From the NCBI GenBank assembly GCA_017992885.1, contig JAGONT010000009.1, forward strand, positions 1 through 55,283: a stretch of 55,283 bases of DNA, written 5' to 3'. How positions within the stretch are numbered: the stretch's first letter is position 1; each line of letters opens with the position of its first letter. Below the pieces are notes generated by a model. It did no database searches and was not told the DNA's origin. It saw nothing but the letters and a program-made list of their open reading frames with translations. Source of the stretch: Alphaproteobacteria bacterium (lineage in GTDB: Bacteria; Pseudomonadota; Alphaproteobacteria; UBA9655). Below are positions 46,572-55,283 of this stretch, one piece after another. A program made the translations under genes and the position numbers.

Positions 46572-47177
46572 ATGAACGATCGAGATGAGATCAAAACGCA
46601 AATTATCAAGCATGCTCTTATTCATGTGCCTTTTGAGGGGTGGTCTCAAGATCTTTTAGAACGGGCTGCGAAAGAGGCAGGAATGGATGCTTCTTATGGA
46701 TGGCGTGTTTTTCCGAAAGGCCCTCTTGAGGCGATTTCGTATTGGAGTCAACTTTTGGATCGACAGATGGTTGCAGACCTTCCTGACCCTTCCAACTATC
46801 GTGTACGAGAGAAAGTGGCTTTAGCTGTCAAAACCCGCCTTTGCCTTTTAATTCCTTACCGAGAAGCAGCTGGCAAGACAGCAGCTTATCTAGCTTTTCC
46901 TCCTTATATGGGGCAAGGGAGTCGACTTCTTTACCAAACTGTAAACGAAATTTGGTATTATGCAGGAGATACGTCTACAGACTATAATTTTTATACGAAA
47001 CGTGCACTTTTAGCCTGGGTGTATGCGTCGACTTTTTTATATTGGCTTCGCGATCATTCCGATCATTTTGAAGCCACGTGGAGCTTTTTGGAACGCCGTA
47101 TAGACGAAGTTCTTGCCTTACCAAAAATTCCTAAAAAAATTGCTGAAACTCTTTTCCCATGGAAGTCTCGTGACTGA
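46572..47177 (+). CDS. coq9: COQ9 family ubiquinone biosynthesis protein
   Basis: 201 residues, TetR-like fold lipid-binding protein that assists ubiquinone ring hydroxylation. The segment AAKEAGMDASYGWRVFPKGP is near residues 29-48. The C-terminal COQ9 domain contains NEIWYYAGDTSTDYNFYTKR, its best signature, near 135. Alphaproteobacteria carry this gene, often near rpsU as here. Its stop overlaps the GTG start of the glycosylase gene. Confidence 0.92.
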   Translation: MNDRDEIKTQIIKHALIHVPFEGWSQDLLERAAKEAGMDASYGWRVFPKGPLEAISYWSQLLDRQMVADLPDPSNYRVREKVALAVKTRLCLLIPYREAAGKTAAYLAFPPYMGQGSRLLYQTVNEIWYYAGDTSTDYNFYTKRALLAWVYASTFLYWLRDHSDHFEATWSFLERRIDEVLALPKIPKKIAETLFPWKSRD

Positions 47178-47691
47178 GCGGCTTTCTCGAAATTTTTTTA
47201 ATCGATGTACGTTGACCGTTGCTCAAGACCTTTTAGGGAAAGTGATGGTTTTTGGGCCAATGGCAGGTGTGATTACGGAAACGGAAGCCTATAGGGGGCA
47301 AGACGATCCAGCGTGTCATGCTGCGCGGGGAAAAACACTTCGCAACGCTGTTATGTTTGGCCCTCCCGGAGTAAGTTATGTGTACTTCATCTATGGCATG
47401 TATCATTGTCTTAATTTTGTTACAGAAGAGGAAGGAAAACCCGCGGCTGTTCTGATCCGAGGTCTCATGCTGATTGAGCCTTCGCCTCTCTATCTTAATG
47501 GTCCGGGGAAGTTATGTCGTCATCTGGGGATTACTCGGGATCATAACGCGATTGATTTGATCAAGGATGAGGCTTTTTATGTTAAAGAGTCCCCCTTTTC
47601 TCCGTCCTATGAATCCACTCCTCGCATTGGTATTCGCCGGGGACAAGACAAACTTTGGCGATTTGTCATCAAAGGTCAGCCTCAAATTTAA
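47170..47691 (+). CDS. 3-methyladenine DNA glycosylase, AAG/MPG family
   Basis: Removes alkylated and deaminated purines from DNA. 173 residues from GTG 47170, which overlaps the coq9 stop (GTGACTGA). Family signatures are LGKVMVFGPMAGVITETEAY near residues 22-41 with the catalytic Glu, then DDPACHAARGKTLRNAVMFG near 45-64, and GVSYVYFIYGMYHCLNFVTE near 67-86. The C-terminal TPRIGIRRGQDKLWRF is also typical. The length is somewhat short but complete. An in-frame start at 47113 would overlap coq9 by 65 bases and is less likely. Confidence 0.92.
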   Translation: MTERLSRNFFNRCTLTVAQDLLGKVMVFGPMAGVITETEAYRGQDDPACHAARGKTLRNAVMFGPPGVSYVYFIYGMYHCLNFVTEEEGKPAAVLIRGLMLIEPSPLYLNGPGKLCRHLGITRDHNAIDLIKDEAFYVKESPFSPSYESTPRIGIRRGQDKLWRFVIKGQPQI

Positions 47692-47814
47692 ACTATGAGA
47701 AGGAGAGGCCTCTTCGAATTTTTTCGTGTTATATGAGCCATGAAATATCAAAAGTATAGTCACAATGGATTCTTCTCATCGAATACATTTTATTTATGTG
47801 CCTAAACCGCTCGA

Positions 47815-48434
47815 CTATTCTATCTCTTTTCCATGATTCGTAATAATTATATCTTTAAAGCCATGCATCTCCTTATAACTGCTCCCCGTATAATTTAGAT
47901 AACGTATTGTAAAGTGATTAAGTAAAGGAAGAGGAAAATTTTTTTTATCTTTAATTCTCAAGAGCTGCTTATAATTCTCTAAAGCTGGGGTATGACCTAT
48001 CTCAATTTTGATTATTGATACTGGCTTATTATAATAATTCTCATAAACTGGCTCATCATCACGCACTTTTCCGAGAATTGGAGAACGCCATAAGGCAACA
48101 ATGCCATCATATGTAACTCCTGTTTTGCTTAAATTTACTCCTGTAATAGTAGATGCTCGTCGCAAATCAGCTCATTTTCTCAAATGCTCATCATTCAAGT
48201 TTGGTTGACATCTTAAATCTAAAAATTGTGTATTTTTTTTATGTGGTACTTCAAAAAGTGATCCAATTGGCTTCCTGTCAAGTCAGGTTGTCGTCCTAAG
48301 CAAATAATTTTTGAGCCGTGATGATGCAGATCCTTAAAATCACAATCCTCATCTGGGCAAGCTATAGCTTGAAACGTATTATAAGTTAAGAAAAATATTA
48401 TTAAAGTTGGAAAAATATTTTGTATTTTACTCAT
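47815..48434 (-). pseudogene. broken secreted protein with a leucine-rich-repeat-like end
   Basis: The ATG at 48434 opens a signal peptide (MSKIQNIFPTLIIFFLTYNTFQAIA) and runs to a stop at 48219-48221. The coding sense then continues in another frame after a T5 run near 48225 (LDLRCQPNLNDEHLRK), hits a TGA, and continues as ADLRRASTITGVNLSKTGVT to a stop at 47815. Read through, this gives about 205 residues. The middle resembles one leucine-rich repeat (INLSKTGVT-type pattern), but that is a loose match. The two lesions make it a probable pseudogene. Its ATG overlaps the stop of the upstream fragment (ATGAGTAA). Confidence 0.6.
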
Positions 48435-48642
48435 TTTTTACCTCCATATGACCCATTAGCTGAGGCGTAATGGGAATGCCAAGTGATGTAGCTAAGATAT
48501 TCAAACGTATCTCAGAAAATTTTAATATTAATAATGGTGAAGAAGGTAGTCTTAAAGTTTTACCCATTATCTTTTGATAAAATTTGTCTTTTGCATCAAC
48601 GAGAATTCCTTTTTTAACCAAGCTCTCTTGCAAAAGATTCAA
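48427..48642 (-). CDS. hypothetical fragment upstream of the broken secreted gene
   Basis: 71 codons from TTG 48642 (LLQESLVKKGILVDAKDKFY, then FSEIRLNILATSLGIPITPQ). The frame extends upstream to about 48685 without an ATG (CYEKVLNLLQESLVKK). The composition is protein-like, and the end overlaps the next ATG by ATGAGTAA, as in real operons. I do not recognise it. It is probably the tail of a 5'-deleted gene. Confidence 0.4.
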   Translation of the reverse strand: MNLLQESLVKKGILVDAKDKFYQKIMGKTLRLPSSPLLILKFSEIRLNILATSLGIPITPQLMGHMEVKNE

Positions 48643-48685
48643 AACTTTTTCGTAACAAAAATAAAAAGTTCCCCTGCAATACTTT

Positions 48686-49020
48686 CATATATTTCTTAAT
48701 GAAATTAAATCTAAATGTATTTCCGTATAATCATTAATTTGTAAAGTAACTTCTTTCTGGATATTGATTTTTTAAATCAGTGTTCACGCTACTTTTTACT
48801 TATTAGCGGTGCATTAAAAAGCAGTAAGAAATAGTTTAATATTTTGTAAAATTTATCATCAAAAAGAAGAATTAAAAAATATTATAATAGAGCTTATTAA
48901 CATTTTACGATTGTCAGGGTTTGAGAAGGGCAGGAAAAGAATAAAATGGATAAGGATTAAAGCTAAGGAGTCACTCTAAATATTGAGAGGATTTCATACG
49001 CTTGTTTATAGGGAAGATAT
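48686..49020. other. AT-rich spacer without recognised features
   Basis: Very AT-rich. It contains a short palindrome around 48765-48782 (CTGATTT against its complement). No ORF, RNA gene or repeat family was recognised. It lies between a decayed cluster and the His-rich gene's terminator and may be the scar of gene loss. Confidence 0.35.
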
Positions 49021-49046
49021 AAAAAAAGGGGAGATTTCTCTCCCCT
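49021..49046 (-). terminator. rho-independent terminator of the His-rich gene
   Basis: On the minus strand AGGGGAGA, a GAAA loop and TCTCCCCT (49046-49027) form an 8-bp GC-rich stem followed by seven or more T (49027-49021). It lies 8 bases after the stop codon. This is the clearest intrinsic terminator in the window. Confidence 0.9.
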
Positions 49047-49053
49047 TCTGATT

Positions 49054-49719
49054 TTACCGTTCTTCATGAGCTCGTAATTCAGGAGCATCTTCCCATTTCT
49101 TTTGCATGGGAGCACCTTGCATTCTATACATTGTCCTATCCATGGGATTAACCATATGGAGAGGATAAGGATGTGTATAAGCAAGCGGAGTTCTATCAAT
49201 ATACACCGCATGAGGATGCGTACGGCTCGCATACCAATACCACCGTTGATCATAATAAGGAGTATAGCCCTTTAACATATCTGCGCGAGCATGTGGATAC
49301 CAGAAATATCCTCCATGATACAGATAGGGACATTGAGGATTACCCCAGTAATAAGCTGGACCCAAGATGGGTTGTCCACACTCATTGATGGGAGGGAAAG
49401 TGACATAAACGCCCTCAACAGGTACACGATGTCCCGGCTCCATATAATGATGTCTAGGGTGGTGATGAGCCCTAGGGTGGTGAGCATGATGCTGTTGAGC
49501 ATGATGCTGCTTTTTATGTGCCCTAACTTTGCTTTTCACAGCTGCAGAATTAGCATGAGAGCCATTCACCGCTGCCGCAGAATCAGCAGGTCCAGCTTTT
49601 GGATCTGCTTTCGCAGACGGTTCTAGGGTAGCAGGGGCTGTAGCCGCCTCTTCCGCATTAACCGCACTTGCTGTAAGAAGTGCAACGCATGAGACAGTTG
49701 CTAAAACAATACCTTTCAT
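49054..49719 (-). CDS. His- and Tyr-rich secreted protein
   Basis: 221 residues with a signal peptide (MKGIVLATVSCVALLTASAVNA). Residues about 23-65 are Ala/Pro/Lys-rich and disordered. About 66-95 hold a His cluster (HKKQHHAQQHHAHHPRAHHH). The remainder is rich in Tyr, Trp and Pro (GGYFWYPHARADMLKGYTPY) with two Cys (NECGQPILG, NPQCPYLY). The His cluster suggests metal binding; the aromatic part suggests a compact envelope or surface structure. I cannot assign a family. It has its own promoter spacer (49720-49925) and a strong terminator, so it is a single-gene unit and probably well expressed. Confidence 0.75.
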   Translation of the reverse strand: MKGIVLATVSCVALLTASAVNAEEAATAPATLEPSAKADPKAGPADSAAAVNGSHANSAAVKSKVRAHKKQHHAQQHHAHHPRAHHHPRHHYMEPGHRVPVEGVYVTFPPINECGQPILGPAYYWGNPQCPYLYHGGYFWYPHARADMLKGYTPYYDQRWYWYASRTHPHAVYIDRTPLAYTHPYPLHMVNPMDRTMYRMQGAPMQKKWEDAPELRAHEER

Positions 49720-49925
49720 CGATCCTCCTTGTGTTTTGTTATTTCGAAGATATACGTAGTTTCAAGGAAATCACGTATATATTGTCTCCAGTAAGAACAT
49801 TAGCACATAAAAGTTTAAAATTGATTAAAATTTATTAAAAATCGTATCATAATTTTGTGGAAAGTTAGAAAAAATACGATCACTTTAAGCGGAAGAATAC
49901 AGAATCTCCTTCGTTCTTTTTAGTC

Positions 49926-51317
49926 CTAAAACAAAAAAAGTTTAGCAGAACCCAAAAATATCGCGAATCCTAATAAATCTGTGGAAGCTGTTAAAAAAGG
50001 ACCAGCACTAAGAGCAGGATCCATACCCATTTTATTGATTAAGATAGGGAGAAGAACTCCCCAAAGTGCTGCCCAAATCATATTAAAAATTAATGCACCC
50101 CCTAAAACTATTCCTAAAGCAGGATCAGAGAACCAAAAGGCCCCAATTGCGCCCATAAGACCCCCAAAAACAATGCCATTAATAAGTCCTACAAGAACTT
50201 CTTTTCGGATCGCTCGACGCATGTTGGCGCCACCCAGTTCTCGTGTTGCTAGTGCGCGTACCGTTACGGTCACAACTTGCATGCCGGCATTGCCACTCAT
50301 GGCTGCATTAATGGGCATTAACACAGCAAGGGCCACCATTTTTTCAATCGTATACTGAAATTGGGAAATAACAGTTGCGGCTAGAAGTGTATTAAAAAGA
50401 GAAATCATAAGCCATCGGATACGAGAATAAGACGTACTTAAGAGAGGCTCATAAAAGTCAGATTCTGTAACACGCGAGAGAAGCATGATGTCCTGTTCAG
50501 CTTCTTCTTCAATCACATCCACAACATCATCAACCGTAATCATTCCCACGATTCGTCCCTCCTCATCAACGACAGGAGCAGAGACAAGGCCATATTTACG
50601 GAAGAGGAGCGCAACTTCCTCTTGGTCCATAAGAGCAGGGATGCGTTTGATGTCTCCCTCCATAATATCGGATATTTTTGTTGATGGAGGTTGGCGAAGA
50701 AGCAAACTTAAGGGAATTCCTCCTATGGGTGCATGTTTAGAATCTACAACAAAAAGATCATAGAATTTTTCAGGAAAACTTTCTTCCTTTACTAGATAAT
50801 ACATTGTTTCTTCAACGGTCCAAAAACTGGGTACACAGACAACTTCTCGTTGCATCAGGCGAGCTGCACTATCCTCGGGATAGGTGAGAACTTCTTCTAA
50901 AATAACGCGTTCCCCAATAGGGATGAAGTCAAGAATTTCCTTCTGTTGCTTTTCTTCTAAGTCTTCAATCAGGGCAATAGCGTCATTACTTTCAAGCTCA
51001 GTAATAGCCTCGGCAATTTCGCGGGTTCCTAGCTGTTCAACAACCTCATCCCGAACTGTTTCATCAAGATGTGTCAGGATATCTGGATCGAAACGGGGAC
51101 GTAGAATTTCAACTAAGCAATGGCGTAAATGCGGGGAAAGATATTCAATAACAGTAGCGACATCAGCTTCATGAAGAGGTTGAATAAGGCGTTCTACACG
51201 ACTTTCTTCCCCTTCACTTAAGGCCTCTTCAAGGGCTCGAATGGTATCTTGTGAAACTCCATAGAGAGACTCATTTTCGTTACGAGATTGTTCCTGAAAA
51301 TGAGTCTTATCAATCAT
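49926..51317 (-). CDS. mgtE: magnesium transporter MgtE
   Basis: Mg2+-gated channel of 463 residues from ATG 51317; an in-frame ATG at 51371 would lie inside maeB. The N domain (about residues 20-130) has LIQPLHEADVATVIEYLSP. Paired CBS domains lie at about 135-260 (GMITVDDVVDVIEEEAEQD). The five-helix pore domain at about 290-460 contains AVLMPINAAMSGNAGMQVVT, where NAGMQ is the conserved pore motif, and later ADPALSAGPFLTASTDLLGF-like MDPALSAGPFLTASTDLLG. It starts 7 bases after maeB and is probably co-transcribed; maeB product needs Mg2+ or Mn2+. Confidence 0.95.
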   Translation of the reverse strand: MIDKTHFQEQSRNENESLYGVSQDTIRALEEALSEGEESRVERLIQPLHEADVATVIEYLSPHLRHCLVEILRPRFDPDILTHLDETVRDEVVEQLGTREIAEAITELESNDAIALIEDLEEKQQKEILDFIPIGERVILEEVLTYPEDSAARLMQREVVCVPSFWTVEETMYYLVKEESFPEKFYDLFVVDSKHAPIGGIPLSLLLRQPPSTKISDIMEGDIKRIPALMDQEEVALLFRKYGLVSAPVVDEEGRIVGMITVDDVVDVIEEEAEQDIMLLSRVTESDFYEPLLSTSYSRIRWLMISLFNTLLAATVISQFQYTIEKMVALAVLMPINAAMSGNAGMQVVTVTVRALATRELGGANMRRAIRKEVLVGLINGIVFGGLMGAIGAFWFSDPALGIVLGGALIFNMIWAALWGVLLPILINKMGMDPALSAGPFLTASTDLLGFAIFLGSAKLFLF

Positions 51318-51324
51318 AGGTTTT

Positions 51325-53616
51325 TTATCCTTCTGTGGTAAGAACCCGTGTGACTTTCTGGGCATCAACAACGGCGAGAGCTGACATATTAAAGATTCCG
51401 CGAGTTGTTACAGAAGGAGTCAAAATGTGAATGGGCTTTTTAGGCCCCAATAAGATAGGTCCTATGGGTTGACCATCTGCCAATATCTTCACCATATTAA
51501 AAGCAATGTTGGCTGTATCTAAATTTGGCATAATAAGAAGATTAGCTTGTCCCTTTAAAATTGAATTAGGAAAAGTCTTTAAGCGAATCATGCTGCTCAA
51601 CGCTGCATCTGCATGCATTTCACCATCGACCTCTAGCTCTGGTGCAACATTTTTTATTTTATCAAGAACTTGTCGCATTTTTAGAGCAGATTCATCCTGG
51701 TAGGTTCCAAAATTTGAATGGGATAAGAGAGCAAGTCGAGGAACGATACCAAATTTACGAACTTGCTCGGCAGCCATTATGGCCATTTCTGCCAGTTGAC
51801 ACGTCGTTGGATTCAAATTGACATAGGGGTCACAAAAGAAAAAAGAGCCTTTCTCAAGAACCATGATGCTCATTGCGGCGGCTACTTCCACTCCAGGCTG
51901 AAGGCCAATAATATCTAAGATAGAATCAAGGTGGTGACCATAACGTCCTACAGGGCCACAAAGTGCACAATCAGCTTCGTCAAAATGAACCATTAAACTC
52001 GCAATGGCAGAAGCATTTGTTCGAATAACGATTTTAGCATAGTCTGGTGCGACCCCTTTGCGTTGCATCAATCGATGATATTCGGTCCAATATTGATGAT
52101 AGCGAGGATCACTCTGGGGATCGACAAGCTCAAAATCTTGGCCTATCTGCATTCGCAAATTTAATCGCTTAATACGAGAGCTAACAACTTCTTTTCGTCC
52201 AATAAGAATAGGGTGAGCGAGTCCTTCTTCAATAACGTGTTGAGTTGCTTGTAGAACTCTTTCATCTTCACCCTCAGCATATACGATACGCAAAGGCCTT
52301 TTTTTGGCTCGGCTAAATATAGGCTTCATGATTAAGCTTGAACGGTAAACAAACTCAGAAAGTTGTTGTTTATAAGACTCCATATCTTGTAAAGGCCGAG
52401 TGGCCACCCCTGTTCGCATTGCTGCTTGAGCCACAGCAGGAGGAAGTTCTGTTATGAGTCGGGGATCGAAGGGCTTCGGAATAATATAATTAGGTCCAAA
52501 TCGCAAATCTTCATGAGCATAGATAGACGTTACCACATCAGAGAGATCTTTGTGAGTAAGGTCAGCAAGGGCAAAGACGCAAGCCAGTTTCATTTCTTCA
52601 TTAATGGTTGTCGCCCCTACATCAAGAGCACCTCGAAAAATAAAAGGGAAGCATAAGACATTATTGACTTGGTTAGGGTAGTCTGAACGGCCGGTGGCTA
52701 TAATAGCATCAGAACGAGCCGAGAGGGCATCTTCTGGTAAAATCTCAGGATTAGGATTAGCCAAAGCAAAAATAATAGGATGGTCAGCCATGGTCGTGAC
52801 CATTTCACGTTTTAAAACACCCGCTGCAGAGAGTCCTAAAAAGATATCTGCACCTTGAATAGCCTCTGCCAACGTACGTTCTTTTCGGTGCGTGGCATAC
52901 TTTTCTTTAGAGGGATCCATTTTTTCAAGGCGACCTTTGTAAATAACGCCGGCTTGATCGGTGGCAATAATATGATCTTTCTTAAGACCTAAATCGACAA
53001 GAATATCTAGACATGCAATAGCTGCAGCTCCTGCCCCTGATGTTACAAGTCGAACGTCTTCAATATTCTTTTTAACAAGCTTTAAGGCATTAAGGAGTGC
53101 TGCACCCACAATAATAGCCGTACCATGCTGATCATCGTGAAACACAGGGATTTTAAGACGCTTTTTAAGCTCGTGCTCAACATAAAAGCATTCAGGAGCT
53201 TTAATGTCTTCAAGATTAATGCCTCCAAAAGTAGGTTCGAGGCTTGCAATAATATCAACTAATTTTAGAGGGTCAGACTCATTAATCTCGATGTCAAAAA
53301 CATCGATTCCTGCAAACTTTTTAAAGAGAACAGCCTTTCCTTCCATAACGGGCTTTGCAGCCAGAGGGCCAATATTCCCAAGACCTAAAACGGCTGTTCC
53401 ATTACTAATCACCGCAACAAGATTTGCGCGTGCTGTAAGGCAGGCTGCTTCTTGGGGATCTTCCTGAATTGCTTTGCTTACGGCAGCTACGCCAGGAGAA
53501 TAGGCAAGAGCTAAATCTTCTTGAGTTGAAAGCGGCTTTGTCGCTGTGATTTTAAGTTTTCCGGCTGGTTTTAAGCGATGATAATCAAGTGCTCGCTGAT
53601 TAAGAGTATCTTTCAC
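51325..53616 (-). CDS. maeB: NADP-dependent malic enzyme with phosphotransacetylase-like domain
   Basis: 763 residues, MaeB type. The N-terminal malic domain contains [20 protein letters not shown] (near 36), [20 protein letters not shown] (near 160) and the nucleotide fold [20 protein letters not shown]. The C-terminal third (about 430-755) is a phosphotransacetylase-like regulatory domain ([20 protein letters not shown]). It decarboxylates malate to pyruvate, giving NADPH; the extra domain usually senses acetyl-CoA. NADPH from it could feed PhaB. First of two genes with mgtE. Confidence 0.95.
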   Translation of the reverse strand: MKDTLNQRALDYHRLKPAGKLKITATKPLSTQEDLALAYSPGVAAVSKAIQEDPQEAACLTARANLVAVISNGTAVLGLGNIGPLAAKPVMEGKAVLFKKFAGIDVFDIEINESDPLKLVDIIASLEPTFGGINLEDIKAPECFYVEHELKKRLKIPVFHDDQHGTAIIVGAALLNALKLVKKNIEDVRLVTSGAGAAAIACLDILVDLGLKKDHIIATDQAGVIYKGRLEKMDPSKEKYATHRKERTLAEAIQGADIFLGLSAAGVLKREMVTTMADHPIIFALANPNPEILPEDALSARSDAIIATGRSDYPNQVNNVLCFPFIFRGALDVGATTINEEMKLACVFALADLTHKDLSDVVTSIYAHEDLRFGPNYIIPKPFDPRLITELPPAVAQAAMRTGVATRPLQDMESYKQQLSEFVYRSSLIMKPIFSRAKKRPLRIVYAEGEDERVLQATQHVIEEGLAHPILIGRKEVVSSRIKRLNLRMQIGQDFELVDPQSDPRYHQYWTEYHRLMQRKGVAPDYAKIVIRTNASAIASLMVHFDEADCALCGPVGRYGHHLDSILDIIGLQPGVEVAAAMSIMVLEKGSFFFCDPYVNLNPTTCQLAEMAIMAAEQVRKFGIVPRLALLSHSNFGTYQDESALKMRQVLDKIKNVAPELEVDGEMHADAALSSMIRLKTFPNSILKGQANLLIMPNLDTANIAFNMVKILADGQPIGPILLGPKKPIHILTPSVTTRGIFNMSALAVVDAQKVTRVLTTEG

Positions 53617-53675
53617 GTTGCTCTCTCCCTTTTAGAACACTTAACTATATTCTATTTTATGACAAATAGATATGG

Positions 53676-53759
53676 TGCGGTCGAGAAGACTCGAACTTCC
53701 ACAGGGTTTCCCCCACAGCGACCTCAACGCTGCGCGTCTACCAATTCCGCCACGACCGC
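53676..53759 (-). tRNA. tRNA-Leu (anticodon GAG)
   Basis: 84 bases on the minus strand. The acceptor stem GCGGTCG pairs with CGACCGC and A73 follows. The D-arm contains GGTAGACGCG. The anticodon stem CAGCG/CGCTG encloses the loop TTGAGGT, so the anticodon is GAG, reading CUC and CUU. A long variable arm (class II) precedes the T-arm GTTCGAGTC. The CCA end is not encoded. It lies between maeB and lipB. Confidence 0.95.
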
Positions 53760-53853
53760 ATGACTTTTGACTTCCACCATTTAAACCTTAATGGTACAGC
53801 TTAGGATAATAACTCTAACCTCTTGCTGCAAACGTCTTTACACGGAAATGAAA

Positions 53854-54522
53854 ATGAGGGCAAGCCCCCACACAGTAAATATTTTAGAATGGAAATTTCA
53901 AGAAGGACTTGTTGAGTATTTAGAGGCCTTAAAATGGATGGAAACCCGCGTTAAGGCCATACAAAATAAGGAAGATCGCGAATGTGTGTGGCTATTAGAA
54001 CACCCTCCTCTCTATACACTAGGAACGAGTGGACATGTTGAAGATATTCTGGTGCCGGATAAACTCCCCCTTTTTAAAGTAGGACGAGGAGGGCAAGCGA
54101 CCTATCATGGCCCTGGGCAGCGAATGATCTATTTAATGTTAGATTTAACAACACGTTTTCAGGATATCCGGCGTTATGTATGTATGCTTGAAGAGTGGAT
54201 GATTGAGACCCTTGCTCACTTTGGCGTAAAGGGCGAACGACGTTCAGGTAAAATTGGAATATGGGTACAAAAAGGAGGACAAGACCACAAGATAGCGGCT
54301 CTTGGGGTGAGAGTCCAAAAATGGGTTACCTCTCATGGTATGGCTTTAAATGTGAGTACAGACCTAAGGGCTTATCAAGATATTGTACCCTGCGGTCTTC
54401 GTCAGTGTGGAATCACCTCATTAACAGATCTGGGCGTTTCTGCAACTCTACAAGATGTTGATGATGTTTTACGTAAAACTTTTCCCTTCACGTGTAGTAG
54501 TGCAGACCAAATTATCTTTTAA
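53854..54522 (+). CDS. lipB: octanoyltransferase LipB
   Basis: Transfers octanoyl from acyl carrier protein to lipoyl domains of dehydrogenases and the glycine cleavage system. 222 residues from ATG 53854; in-frame starts at 53848 and 53791 exist, and the last would add an unlikely Cys-rich extension. The signature RGGQATYHGPGQRMIYLMLD lies near residues 73-92. The catalytic pair is Lys in DHKIAALGVRV (near 142) and Cys in DIVPCGLRQCGI (near 176). Confidence 0.94.
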   Translation: MRASPHTVNILEWKFQEGLVEYLEALKWMETRVKAIQNKEDRECVWLLEHPPLYTLGTSGHVEDILVPDKLPLFKVGRGGQATYHGPGQRMIYLMLDLTTRFQDIRRYVCMLEEWMIETLAHFGVKGERRSGKIGIWVQKGGQDHKIAALGVRVQKWVTSHGMALNVSTDLRAYQDIVPCGLRQCGITSLTDLGVSATLQDVDDVLRKTFPFTCSSADQIIF

Positions 54523-54566
54523 CATTCTTTTTTGCGCCTTTAATGCTACTAACATGTAACCATTGA

Positions 54567-54725
54567 ACTTGAGGATACCCTATGATACCGACGTGTGTCA
54601 TTCCCGCGTAGGCGGGATTACATAAAATAGTTTTTTTGTTACAGAAAGTTAAATTGGATCCCTGCTTTCGCAGGGGATGACGCCAGAGGAAAACAAAATA
54701 AGGCATCTTCACGTCCGCTGAGAGA
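54567..54725. repeat. palindromic repeat element, copy 2
   Basis: Diverged copy of the 16773-16931 element. It has inverted arms GTCATTCCCGCGTAGGCGGG near 54597-54616 and the imperfect complement near 54659-54681, the same loop CATAAAATAGTTTTTTTGTT, and the same tail (CAGAGGAAAACAAAATAAGG, then CTTCACGTCCG). It is intergenic here, just after lipB. Confidence 0.85.
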
Positions 54726-54813
54726 ACCAAAAACACCTTTCTTTTGAAGGTCCGTGCTAGCTTGACCTTGTATCAAAATATGTTAAATTTTCAAAGAATA
54801 ACAACTCTCTTAA

Positions 54814-54846
54814 TTACGAGAGGAGGGGTTAATATTCCTCTCGTAA
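54814..54846. terminator. hairpin terminator, probably bidirectional
   Basis: TTACGAGAGGA (54814-54824) and TCCTCTCGTAA (54836-54846) form a perfect 11-bp stem with an 11-base loop. On the plus strand ATTTTT follows; on the minus strand it lies about 20 bases after the stop of the repeat-protein gene. Confidence 0.75.
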
Positions 54847-54867
54847 ATTTTTAAGGTCTTGTGTTTT

Positions 54868-55283
54868 TTACCCTTCAAATGCCTCAGAACTAAGCATAGG
54901 ATGCCCAGCCGCATCCGTATAATTACCGTGTTGGTCTTTTACAAATTTTACCTTCCCATTTTCATCGTAGAAGGTTGTCTCAAGAGGATTTGTTACTACT
55001 TTTCTGTAGCCATTCTCATAGTACTCAGTAACTTCATCTACTGTTGTAAACTTTTTGTGCACTGCTCCACTTGGATAATATTTGGTGCTTTCTGGGAAGT
55101 AGATAGTATTTCCCATCGCATCCGTATAATTACCGTGTTGGTCTTTTACAAATTTCACCTTCCCATTTTCATCGTAGAAGGTTGTCTCAAGAGGATTCGC
55201 TACTGATTTTACGTTGCCACCCTCATCGTACTCAGTAACTTCATCTATTCCTGTAAACTTTTTATGCACTGCCCCACCTGGGT
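54868..55283 (-). CDS. partial gene for a protein of 69-residue tandem repeats
   Basis: The frame is open through the window end, so the 5' part is missing. About 138 residues are seen. The unit repeats with a 207-bp period (compare 54911 and 55118) and contains GAVHKKFTxVDEVTEYxE, NPLETTFYDENGKVKFVKDQ and HGNYTDAxG. The YYPSGAVHKKF and FYDENGKVKFV pieces recall MORN-variant/YwqK-like repeats, which often occur in secreted or surface proteins; that match is loose. The last unit ends degenerate (HPMLSSEAFEG). The number of upstream units, signal peptide and function are not visible. Confidence 0.7.
   Translation of the reverse strand, partial: PGGAVHKKFTGIDEVTEYDEGGNVKSVANPLETTFYDENGKVKFVKDQHGNYTDAMGNTIYFPESTKYYPSGAVHKKFTTVDEVTEYYENGYRKVVTNPLETTFYDENGKVKFVKDQHGNYTDAAGHPMLSSEAFEG

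Noticed and set aside
48963..49253. Minus-strand 96-codon ORF
   Set aside because: Overlaps the His-rich gene in another frame and runs through its terminator.
54859..55206. Plus-strand 115-codon ORF with repeated segments
   Set aside because: Antisense shadow of the 69-residue repeat gene, which has a terminator at its 3' end.

Overview
The window reads as a low-GC (near 40% by eye) chromosomal segment of an alphaproteobacterium. The best fit is a host-associated lineage such as Holosporales or Rickettsiales-like endosymbionts. Three things suggest this: alphaproteobacterial gene blocks (ybeY-corC-lnt-metK-trmB; small secreted protein-pgsA-like-perM-hda; tilS-ftsH; coq9; phaB-phasin), a nucleoside importer plus giant autotransporters, and many decaying genes and short palindromic repeats. 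Taxonomy is inference; no rRNA is present.

Layout. 1-240: degenerate 3' end of a group II intron and a 24-bp direct repeat. 422-7576 (+) and 7920-12632 (-): two giant convergent type V autotransporters with clearly paralogous beta-barrels; the first is broken by one in-frame TAA. 13104-15222 (-): miaA and a NupC-type nucleoside transporter. 15378-19225 (+): rmuC, a DUF4139-like secreted protein whose start lies at the edge of a palindromic repeat, dgkA, greA. 19464-26142: a tandemly duplicated locus in which a secreted TPR-like protein (-) is divergent from a secretin (+). In one copy the secretin has decayed, in the other the TPR-like gene has, so one intact pair survives separated by wreckage. 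26187-27287: MotA/TolQ/ExbB-like protein. 27306-32038 (-): ybeY-corC-lnt-metK-trmB operon. 32347-35326 (+): envelope/replication block ending in hda, convergent with sixA. 36035-38646 (+): HIT protein, HAD hydrolase, two overlapping prepilins. 38887-40622: orphan secreted protein and a frameshifted proline-rich remnant with a C11 tract. 40712-43953 (-): tilS-ftsH. 44384-45634 (+): phaB and phasin. 45635-46278: repeat-bearing spacer. 46279-47691: rpsU, coq9, 3-methyladenine glycosylase. 47815-48642 (-): decayed secreted-protein genes. 49054-53616 (-): His/Tyr-rich secreted protein, mgtE, maeB. 53676-53759 (-): tRNA-Leu(GAG). 53854-54522 (+): lipB. 54868-55283 (-): 3' end of a gene coding for 69-residue repeats, running off the window.

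How the parts fit. Housekeeping genes cover tRNA modification (MiaA, TilS, TrmB), SAM supply (MetK), lipoprotein maturation (Lnt), membrane proteolysis (FtsH), ubiquinone (COQ9), lipoylation (LipB), C4 metabolism (MaeB) and polyhydroxybutyrate storage (PhaB, phasin). The accessory part concerns the cell surface: two autotransporters, a secretin, two prepilins and several signal-peptide proteins of unknown function. Much of this surface set is being lost or remodelled by nonsense mutations, frameshifts and repeat insertion. The most unusual structure is the secretin/TPR tandem duplication with complementary loss of one gene in each copy.
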